Shown here in pieces: positions 51,040-62,207 of a stretch of 64,000 nt of DNA. Under the pieces are notes generated by a model that saw nothing but the letters and a program-made list of their open reading frames with translations, did no database searches and was not told the origin of the DNA. Within the stretch, counting starts at the first letter, position 1; each line of letters starts with the position of its first letter. The translations under genes were made by a program, and so were the position numbers. The stretch is taken from positions 144,891,937-144,955,936 of the forward strand of contig OV884011.1 in the NCBI GenBank assembly GCA_930367205.1, written 5' to 3'. This DNA comes from Acanthosoma haemorrhoidale. Its lineage: Eukaryota > Arthropoda > Insecta > Hemiptera > Acanthosomatidae.

Positions 51040-54000
51040 TTGTATGACTGTGTGAATGCATTTATTTGTTATTAATATCCTGTGCCCAACTTTTGGTCCG
51101 CCGTCATGACTGCATCCAGGTTTCGAGTACAATCTGGATAAAGTCATGGTGACTAGCCAGAAACAGCTGAGACATCAATTATTCAACATTTTCTGAAACA
51201 CCGATGGATCAACAGTCCAAAGAAAAATTCTTCTTTCAGAACCCCGGCCTAGTCTAGAGGAGGGCAGAACGATGCACCGAAAGTAAAAGGCCGAACTACC
51301 GACTAAATCAAATTAGAAGAAAAGAAACACCAAGGCTATAATGCCGACAGCTGAGATTCTCTGTAAATAAGAAAATTTGTAATAGTATAGCTTTTCACGA
51401 CTTTTTGAAGTAACAGGCTTTGTAAGCTTGTCTTTAAACCATGAGTTAACCGTGTTGCATGCATTTATGTGTTATTTATATCCTGTGCTCAGGTCCTGGC
51501 ACATTTCCAGGTTCTGGTCCGCCATCATGACTGCATCCAGGTTTTGAGTACAATCTAGATGAAGTCATGATGACTAACCAGAACCAACTGAGACATCGAA
51601 GATTCAACATTCCCTGAGAACCTAATGGATCAAAAGCCCTAGAAAAGTATATCCAAGGCTGCAAAGGTAACAGTTGGGATTTCCTTTAAATAAGATAGTT
51701 TTTATAGTAGTCATGATGTTCTTTGCAGGTCTTGTAGATGTAAGAGAATTTCTTAGCTTGTCTTTAACGTGTAATTTTACAGTTCTGCATGAATTTATTC
51801 GTGTTTTAGCGGCATATCCCGTGCTTTTTAAGTCTGTTAGAAGTATGAGAATTTGCCTTGGATGCCATTCATTTTTAGAGGTCTTTTTTCGTTTTTAATA
51901 TTTAGCCTTTTGTAGTTACACGGGTAAATGGATTTCTTCTACTATCTGTGCTTAATTTCACCCTTAGGATAAATAGTTGAGGTGTGAAATATCGTTAAAA
52001 CTCTCAAACCGGTTAAATAATCAGTTTCGGAGCACTGTGAATGTGATAAAAGTCAATTCATGAAAACGAAATATTTAAAAATGTTTTTCTGAAACACCAA
52101 AATTATGAAAATGTTCGTAAATATGTGGTAAATAATGGTAGATATATTTAAACCAAAAAAAATTAATTATTGTAATCCAAAATATTCCAGATGTTTATCT
52201 GGACACTCCTCTAGTCTAGACGTCTGACCTTGCAATTTTTTCAAGAGAGTTGTATATCTGCATATTTTTAGACCTCAATCGTTTTTAATTATACAATTAT
52301 AGATTCTCAATAGCTTTATTCTATTTCCTGTAGCTTGGCTACATTTTATACATGTTATAATAAAAAAATAGCCATAGTAAAGACCTCAATCGTCCCGTAT
52401 TCATGTACTAGTTGGGACAGGTTGTGTGGTGGTCTTAGTTACGGTCCGCAAATATAGATGCCCAAACGCTTTTACGCCACATTCCCAGTGTAAAGTGTGT
52501 CTTCTCTAGTTATAGTATTCATTATCGGAGCGGCGTGTTGTGCAGATAAGTTCGGTTAGTTGAACATAAGAATCCAAATGCATTGCGTATGACTGTGTGA
52601 CTTACTACTTGCCTATTTACGGTGTGAAAATCGGTTTCCATTCAATGTCGCTACATCTTATCAGGTATGTGAACATATTTATTTGGGTATTTCTAGTCTA
52701 GGTTTACAAAGTGAAATTAAATATGTGAGTTTTAACATGGATCATGCTAAAAGGTGTGTGTTGGAAATATGCTTACTCTCCATGTATGGTTGACAATTGC
52801 TGTAAATATGCAAATGTAATATATTAGTGATTTTGTCAGATGCATCTCTTCAGTAACGGTGTGCGGTTATTTTTATTTTAAAAGTATATGAGCGTTTTTT
52901 TTTTTTTGTTTGAATATATTAAAATAGTTTACTAATTCATACTAACTTTAAAATTCACGTAGCAATAATTTGTCGACTAAAAAAAAAATTGAGCAAATAT
53001 TTGCTTATCTGCCTTCGAATCACAAGTATTAATAATTTGTTCGTTATTTACAATTTTAAAACGTGTAGAATGTGGTCCATGGAAGTTTGCAAATGAAATT
53101 CATATTATTACTTATTTGTATTCAAGATAATATTTGTCTAAAACTGCTGGAACAAAGAAGGGAATATTTACATTCCAGGAGGGGATCTGTTGTATGATTA
53201 GCAGCAAAGCAGGCATTTTTTTAAAATTTCTGATTCCTGCTATGTCAAAATGTAATTAGTTTTCTTTGGTTTCCCTAGATAACCTTCATTTAGGAAACTC
53301 TTCAAATGATTGCTCCTAAACGTTGTATCCAATGTCTTGGCTATAGTATAATCCATGTTATTCTTGGCATGGTGGTGAATTTATTTTGGAGACTACCATA
53401 GTAGTTTCCTAAGTTGGTTTCTCCGGTGTCTATATTGGTCTGTTCTGTACACGGTTTTTGTCTTGTTGCGAGAAAATTCGATATTCTCTTCCATATGTAA
53501 ACCGTATTTCTTTTAAGTGTGTTATTATTCGGAAAGGTTTATGTTTGTTATATTTTGTGGGATATATTGATTTAGCCATATGGGCTATCGGTTATTTTTT
53601 CTAACATGAGTAACTAGCCTCCTAGTTTTTGTTGGGTTTTCCTGCCTGGCTTGTGTTTTATTGTTTTCTCATAGCGAGATGTTTCCCGAGAATAATGGCC
53701 TCAGGTATGTTAGGGATCTTTCACTTATAGCCCGACCGAGGTACAAAGACGACCCCAAACATTTTTCTTATTTTGTACACACCATTGTTACTAGTTGGTT
53801 TATAGGAACAGGTGTTCCCAAGATTATTTTTTGCACTAAAATAAATAATTAACTATAAGGAAACTGATACAGTTACTGTAGATTAGCTTTATCGGAGTGA
53901 AGGTGTGGGGTCAATTATATTAGGATCTACAAGTATAGATATAGGGATAACCAGAATTTAGCATAAATCGATTTAAATAATACCATTTAGGTTGGCTAAC

Positions 54001-54762
54001 GCCCCTTTATAATAAATATCATAACTCACCAGTTTAATTGTAAATCCAGGATTTTAGTACAATCTTGATGAAGTCATGATGACTAACAAGAACCAGCTGA
54101 GAGATGGAAGATTCAAAATTTCCAAGACCTCAATAGATCAACCGCCCAAAGGAATATTCTTCTTTCAGAACTCCGACCCTGTCTAGAGGAGGCAAATCGA
54201 CGCACTGAAAGAAAACGGCCAAACTAGCGACTAAAGCAAATAAGAAGAAATGCAGCACCAAGACTTTAATGCCGACAGCTGAAATTCTCCGTAAATATGA
54301 AAATGTGTAATACTATAGTATATCAAGCCTGTAAGAAGTAAGATACTTTGTTAGCTTGTATCAATCAAATGTCTGTGTTGCATGGATTAATTTGTTATTA
54401 ATATCCTGTGTCCAGCACCTGGTCCACTATCATGACTATGTCATGGTTTTGAGTATAACCTGGATGAAGTCATGCTGACTAGCCAGAACCAACCGAGACA
54501 TTGAAAATTCAACATTTCTTTAGACCACAAAGGTTTAAAAGCCGAAAGAAAGATTTTTCTTTCAAAACCCCGGCCCGGTCTACAATAGGGAGCAACAATG
54601 CGCCGAAACTAAACATCCGAACTAGCGACTAAATCAAATTAGAAGATAAGAAACATCAAGGCTATAAATCCGACAGCTGAAATTCTCCGTAAATAGGAAA
54701 AGTTGTAATATTATCACATATCAAGCCTGTTAGAAGTAAGATAATCTGTAAGCTTGTATTTA
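51040..54762 (+). repeat. Repeat unit 15, C subfamily (3723 bp)
   Basis: C subfamily with the 3-bp insertion. It also has a 1-bp deletion at about 52853 (cagtaacgg for cagttaacgg) and ggtttccc, both shared only with unit 16 within the C block. Units 15 and 16 are probably the most recent duplicate pair. Confidence 0.97.
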
Positions 54763-57700
54763 TTGTATGACTGTGTGAATGCATTTATTTGTTATTAATA
54801 TCCTGTGCCCAACTTTTGGTCCGCCGTCATGACTGCATCCAGGTTTCGAGTACAATCTGGATAAAGTCATGGTGACTAGCCAGAAACAGCTGAGACATCA
54901 ATTATTCAACATTTTCTGAAACACCGATGGATCAACAGTCCAAAGAAAAATTCTTCTTTCAGAACCCCGGCCTAGTCTAGAGGAGGGCAGAACGATGCAC
55001 CGAAAGTAAAAGGCCGAACTACCGACTAAATCAAATTAGAAGAAAAGAAACACCAAGGCTATAATGCCGACAGCTGAGATTCTCTGTAAATAAGAAAATT
55101 TGTAATAGTATAGCTTTTCACGACTTTTTGAAGTAACAGGCTTTGTAAGCTTGTCTTTAAACCATGAGTTAACCGTGTTGCATGCATTTATGTGTTATTT
55201 ATATCCTGTGCTCAGGTCCTGGCACATTTCCAGGTTCTGGTCCGCCATCATGACTGCATCCAGGTTTTGAGTACAATCTAGATGAAGTCATGATGACTAA
55301 CCAGAACCAACTGAGACATCGAAGATTCAACATTCCCTGAGAACCTAATGGATCAAAAGCCCTAGAAAAGTATATCCAAGGCTGCAAAGGTAACAGTTGG
55401 GATTTCCTTTAAATAAGATAGTTTTTATAGTAGTCATGATGTTCTTTGCAGGTCTTGTAGATGTAAGAGAATTTCTTAGCTTGTCTTTAACGTGTAATTT
55501 TACAGTTCTGCATGAATTTATTCGTGTTTTAGCGGCATATCCCGTGCTTTTTAAGTCTGTTAGAAGTATGAGAATTTGCCTTGGATGCCATTCATTTTTA
55601 GAGGTCTTTTTTCGTTTTTAATATTTAGCCTTTTGTAGTTACACGGGTAAATGGATTTCTTCTACTATCTGTGCTTAATTTCACCCTTAGGATAAATAGT
55701 TGAGGTGTGAAATATCGTTAAAACTCTCAAACCGGTTAAATAATCAGTTTCGGAGCACTGTGAATGTGATAAAAGTCAATTCATGAAAACGAAATATTTA
55801 AAAATGTTTTTCTGAAACACCAAAATTATGAAAATGTTCGTAAATATGTGGTAAATAATGGTAGATATATTTAAACCAAAAAAAATTAATTATTGTAATC
55901 CAAAATATTCCAGATGTTTATCTGGACACTCCTCTAGTCTAGACGTCTGACCTTGCAATTTTTTCAAGAGAGTTGTATATCTGCATATTTTTAGACCTCA
56001 ATCGTTTTTAATTATACAATTATAGATTCTCAATAGCTTTATTCTATTTCCTGTAGCTTGGCTACATTTTATACATGTTATAATAAAAAAATAGCCATAG
56101 TAAAGACCTCAATCGTCCCGTATTCATGTACTAGTTGGGACAGGTTGTGTGGTGGTCTTAGTTACGGTCCGCAAATATAGATGCCCAAACGCTTTTACGC
56201 CACATTCCCAGTGTAAAGTGTGTCTTCTCTAGTTATAGTATTCATTATCGGAGCGGCGTGTTGTGCAGATAAGTTCGGTTAGTTGAACATAAGAATCCAA
56301 ATGCATTGCGTATGACTGTGTGACTTACTACTTGCCTATTTACGGTGTGAAAATCGGTTTCCATTCAATGTCGCTACATCTTATCAGGTATGTGAACATA
56401 TTTATTTGGGTATTTCTAGTCTAGGTTTACAAAGTGAAATTAAATATGTGAGTTTTAACATGGATCATGCTAAAAGGTGTGTGTTGGAAATATGCTTACT
56501 CTCCATGTATGGTTGACAATTGCTGTAAATATGCAAATGTAATATATTAGTGATTTTGTCAGATGCATCTCTTCAGTAACGGTGTGCGGTTATTTTTATT
56601 TTAAAAGTATATGAGCGTTTTTTTTTTTTTGTTTGAATATATTAAAATAGTTTACTAATTCATACTAACTTTAAAATTCACGTAGCAATAATTTGTCGAC
56701 TAAAAAAAAAATTGAGCAAATATTTGCTTATCTGCCTTCGAATCACAAGTATTAATAATTTGTTCGTTATTTACAATTTTAAAACGTGTAGAATGTGGTC
56801 CATGGAAGTTTGCAAATGAAATTCATATTATTACTTATTTGTATTCAAGATAATATTTGTCTAAAACTGCTGGAACAAAGAAGGGAATATTTACATTCCA
56901 GGAGGGGATCTGTTGTATGATTAGCAGCAAAGCAGGCATTTTTTTAAAATTTCTGATTCCTGCTATGTCAAAATGTAATTAGTTTTCTTTGGTTTCCCTA
57001 GATAACCTTCATTTAGGAAACTCTTCAAATGATTGCTCCTAAACGTTGTATCCAATGTCTTGGCTATAGTATAATCCATGTTATTCTTGGCATGGTGGTG
57101 AATTTATTTTGGAGACTACCATAGTAGTTTCCTAAGTTGGTTTCTCCGGTGTCTATATTGGTCTGTTCTGTACACGGTTTTTGTCTTGTTGCGAGAAAAT
57201 TCGATATTCTCTTCCATATGTAAACCGTATTTCTTTTAAGTGTGTTATTATTCGGAAAGGTTTATGTTTGTTATATTTTGTGGGATATATTGATTTAGCC
57301 ATATGGGCTATCGGTTATTTTTTCTAACATGAGTAACTAGCCTCCTAGTTTTTGTTGGGTTTTCCTGCCTGGCTTGTGTTTTATTGTTTTCTCATAGCGA
57401 GATGTTTCCCGAGAATAATGGCCTCAGGTATGTTAGGGATCTTTCACTTATAGCCCGACCGAGGTACAAAGACGACCCCAAACATTTTTCTTATTTTGTA
57501 CACACCATTGTTACTAGTTGGTTTATAGGAACAGGTGTTCCCAAGATTATTTTTTGCACTAAAATAAATAATTAACTATAAGGAAACTGATACAGTTACT
57601 GTAGATTAGCTTTATCGGAGTGAAGGTGTGGGGTCAATTATATTAGGATCTACAAGTATAGATATAGGGATAACCAGAATTTAGCATAAATCGATTTAAA

Positions 57701-58485
57701 TAATACCATTTAGGTTGGCTAACGCCCCTTTATAATAAATATCATAACTCACCAGTTTAATTGTAAATCCAGGATTTTAGTACAATCTTGATGAAGTCAT
57801 GATGACTAACAAGAACCAGCTGAGAGATGGAAGATTCAAAATTTCCAAGACCTCAATAGATCAACCGCCCAAAGGAATATTCTTCTTTCAGAACTCCGAC
57901 CCTGTCTAGAGGAGGCAAATCGACGCACTGAAAGAAAACGGCCAAACTAGCGACTAAAGCAAATAAGAAGAAATGCAGCACCAAGACTTTAATGCCGACA
58001 GCTGAAATTCTCCGTAAATATGAAAATGTGTAATACTATAGTATATCAAGCCTGTAAGAAGTAAGATACTTTGTTAGCTTGTATCAATCAAATGTCTGTG
58101 TTGCATGGATTAATTTGTTATTAATATCCTGTGTCCAGCACCTGGTCCACTATCATGACTATGTCATGGTTTTGAGTATAACCTGGATGAAGTCATGCTG
58201 ACTAGCCAGAACCAACCGAGACATTGAAAATTCAACATTTCTTTAGACCACAAAGGTTTAAAAGCCGAAAGAAAGATTTTTCTTTCAAAACCCCGGCCCG
58301 GTCTACAATAGGGAGCAACAATGCGCCGAAACTAAACATCCGAACTAGCGACTAAATCAAATTAGAAGATAAGAAACATCAAGGCTATAAATCCGACAGC
58401 TGAAATTCTCCGTAAATAGGAAAAGTTGTAATATTATCACATATCAAGCCTGTTAGAAGTAAGATAATCTGTAAGCTTGTATTTA
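54763..58485 (+). repeat. Repeat unit 16, C subfamily (3723 bp)
   Basis: Indistinguishable by eye from unit 15, including the 1-bp deletion at about 56575 and the 3-bp insertion near 55930. Supports a very recent duplication or conversion. Confidence 0.97.
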
Positions 58486-61400
58486 TTGTATGACTGTGTG
58501 AATGCATTTATTTGTTATTAATATCCTGTGCCCAACTTTTGGTCCGCCGTCATGACTGCATCCAGGTTTCGAGTACAATCTGGATAAAGTCATGGTGACT
58601 AGCCAGAAACAGCTGAGACATCAATTATTCAACATTTTCTGAAACACCGATGGATCAACAGTCCAAAGAAAAATTCTTCTTTCAGAACCCCGGCCTAGTC
58701 TAGAGGAGGGCAGAACGATGCACCGAAAGTAAAAGGCCGAACTACCGACTAAATCAAATTAGAAGAAAAGAAACACCAAGGCTATAATGCCGACAGCTGA
58801 GATTCTCTGTAAATAAGAAAATTTGTAATAGTATAGCTTTTCACGACTTTTTGAAGTAACAGGCTTTGTAAGCTTGTCTTTAAACCATGAGTTAACCGTG
58901 TTGCATGCATTTATGTGTTATTTATATCCTGTGCTCAGGTCCTGGCACATTTCCAGGTTCTGGTCCGCCATCATGACTGCATCCAGGTTTTGAGTACAAT
59001 CTAGATGAAGTCATGATGACTAACCAGAACCAACTGAGACATCGAAGATTCAACATTCCCTGAGAACCTAATGGATCAAAAGCCCTAGAAAAGTATATCC
59101 AAGGCTGCAAAGGTAACAGTTGGGATTTCCTTTAAATAAGATAGTTTTTATAGTAGTCATGATGTTCTTTGCAGGTCTTGTAGATGTAAGAGAATTTCTT
59201 AGCTTGTCTTTAACGTGTAATTTTACAGTTCTGCATGAATTTATTCGTGTTTTAGCGGCATATCCCGTGCTTTTTAAGTCTGTTAGAAGTATGAGAATTT
59301 GCCTTGGATGCCATTCATTTTTAGAGGTCTTTTTTCGTTTTTAATATTTAGCCTTTTGTAGTTACACGGGTAAATGGATTTCTTCTACTATCTGTGCTTA
59401 ATTTCACCCTTAGGATAAATAGTTGAGGTGTGAAATATCGTTAAAACTCTCAAACCGGTTAAATAATCAGTTTCGGAGCACTGTGAATGTGATAAAAGTC
59501 AATTCATGAAAACGAAATATTTAAAAATGTTTTTCTGAAACACCAAAATTATGAAAATGTTCGTAAATATGTGGTAAATAATGGTAGATATATTTAAACC
59601 AAAAAAAATTAATTATTGTAATCCAAAATATTCCAGATGTTTATCTGGACACTCCTCTAGTCTAGACGTCTGACCTTGCAATTTTTTCAAGAGAGTTGTA
59701 TATCTGCATATTTTTAGACCTCAATCGTTTTTAATTATACAATTATAGATTCTCAATAGCTTTATTCTATTTCCTGTAGCTTGGCTACATTTTATACATG
59801 TTATAATAAAAAAATAGCCATAGTAAAGACCTCAATCGTCCCGTATTCATGTACTAGTTGGGACAGGTTGTGTGGTGGTCTTAGTTACGGTCCGCAAATA
59901 TAGATGCCCAAACGCTTTTACGCCACATTCCCAGTGTAAAGTGTGTCTTCTCTAGTTATAGTATTCATTATCGGAGCGGCGTGTTGTGCAGATCAGTTCG
60001 GTTAGTTGAACATAAGAATCCAAATGCATTGCGTATGACTGTGTGACTTACTACTTGCCTATTTACGGTGTGAAAATCGGTTTCCATTCAATGTCGCTAC
60101 ATCTTATCAGGTATGTGAACATATTTATTTGGGTATTTCTAGTCTAGGTTTACAAAGTGAAATTAAATATGTGAGTTTTAACATGGATCATGCTAAAAGG
60201 TGTTTGTTGGAAATATGCTTACTCTCCATGTATGGTTGACAATTGCTGTAAATATGCAAATGTAATATATTAGTGATTTTCGCAGATGCATCTCTTCAGT
60301 TAACGGTGTGCGGTTATTTTTATTTTAAAAGTATATGAGCGGTTTTTTTTTTGTTTGAATATATTAAAATAGTTTACTAATTCATACTAACTTTAAAATT
60401 CACGTAGCAATAATTTGTCGACTAAAAAAAAAATTGAGCAAATATTTGCTTATCTGCCTTCGAATCACAAGTATTAATAATTTGTTCGTTATTTACAATT
60501 TTAAAACGTGTAGAATGTGGTCCATGGAAGTTTGCAAATGAAATTCATATTATTACTTATTTGTATTCAAGATAATATTTGTCTAAAACTGCTGGAACAA
60601 AGAAGGGAATATTTACATTCCAGGAGGGGATCTGTTGTATGATTAGCAGCAAAGGAGGCATTTTTTTAAAATTTCTGATTCCTGCTATGTCAAAATGTAA
60701 TTAGTTTTCTTTGGTTTTCCTAGATAACCTTCATTTAGGAAACTCTTCAAATGATTGCTCCTAAACGTTGTATCCAATGTCTTGGCTATAGTATAATCCA
60801 TGTTATTCTTGGCATGGTGGTGAATTTATTTTGGAGACTACCATAGTAGTTTCCTAAGTTGGTTTCTCCGGTGTCTATGTTGGTCTGTTCTGTACACGGT
60901 TTTTGTCTTGTTGCGAGAAAATTCGATATTCTCTTCCATATGTAAACCGTATTTCTTTTAAGTGTGTTATTATTCGGAAAGGTTTATGTTTGTTATATTT
61001 TGTGGGATATATTGATTTAGCCATATGGGCTATCGGTTATTTTTTCTAACATGAGTAACTAGCCTCCTAGTTTTTGTTGGGTTTTCCTGCCTGGCTTGTG
61101 TTTTATTGCTTTCTCATAGCGAGATGTTTCCCGAGAATAATGGTCTCAGGTATGTTAGGGATCTTTCACTTATAGCCCGTCCGAGGTACAAAGACGACCC
61201 CAAACATTTTTCTTATTTTGTACACACCATTGTTACTAGTTGGTTTATAGGAACAGGTGTTCCCAAGATTATTTTTTGCACTAAAATAAATAATTAACTA
61301 TAAGGAAACTGATACAGTTACTGTAGATTAGCTTTATCGGAGTGAAGGTGTGGGGTCAATTATATTAGGATCTACAAGTATAGATATAGGGATAACCAGA

Positions 61401-62207
61401 ATTTAGCATAAATCGATTTAAATAATACCATTTAGGTTGGCTAACGCCCCTTTATAATAAATATCATAACTCACCAGTTTAATTGTAAATCCAGGATTTT
61501 AGTACAATCTTGATGAAGTCATGATGACTAACAAGAACCAGCTGAGAGATGGAAGATTCAAAATTTCCAAGACCTCAATAGATCAACCGCCCAAAGGAAT
61601 ATTCTTCTTTCAGAACTCCGACCCTGTCTAGAGGAGGCAAATCGACGCACTGAAAGAAAACGGCCAAACTAGCGACTAAAGCAAATAAGAAGAAATGCAG
61701 CACCAAGACTTTAATGCCGACAGCTGAAATTCTCCGTAAATATGAAAATGTGTAATACTATAGTATATCAAGCCTGTAAGAAGTAAGATACTTTGTTAGC
61801 TTGTATCAATCAAATGTCTGTGTTGCATGGATTAATTTGTTATTAATATCCTGTGTCCAGCACCTGGTCCACTATCATGACTATGTCATGGTTTTGAGTA
61901 TAACCTGGATGAAGTCATGCTGACTAGCCAGAACCAACCGAGACATTGAAAATTCAACATTTCTTTAGACCACAAAGGATCAAAAGCCGAAAGAAAGATT
62001 TTTCTTTCAAAACCCCGGACCGGTCTACAATAGGGAGAAACAATGCACCGAAACTAAACATCCGAACTAGCGACTAAATCAAATTAGAAGATAAGAAACA
62101 TCAAGGCTATAAATCCGACAGCTGAAATTCTCCGTAAATAGGAAAATTTGTAATATTATCGCATATCAAGCCTGTTAGAAGTAAGATAATCTGTAAGCTT
62201 GTATTTA
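58486..62207 (+). repeat. Repeat unit 17, C-to-D mosaic (3722 bp)
   Basis: The first 1.17 kb is C-like (cccaactttt, ccgccgtc, cggagcac, 3-bp insertion near 59655). After that the C alleles disappear: cgcag, gcgg, ttgctttctc and aaaggatca return. The second part carries changes not seen in units 1-16: C at 59994, T at 60204 (shared with unit 18), a 10-base T run, G at 60655, G at 60879, T at 61144, T at 61180 and A at 62019. Confidence 0.96.
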
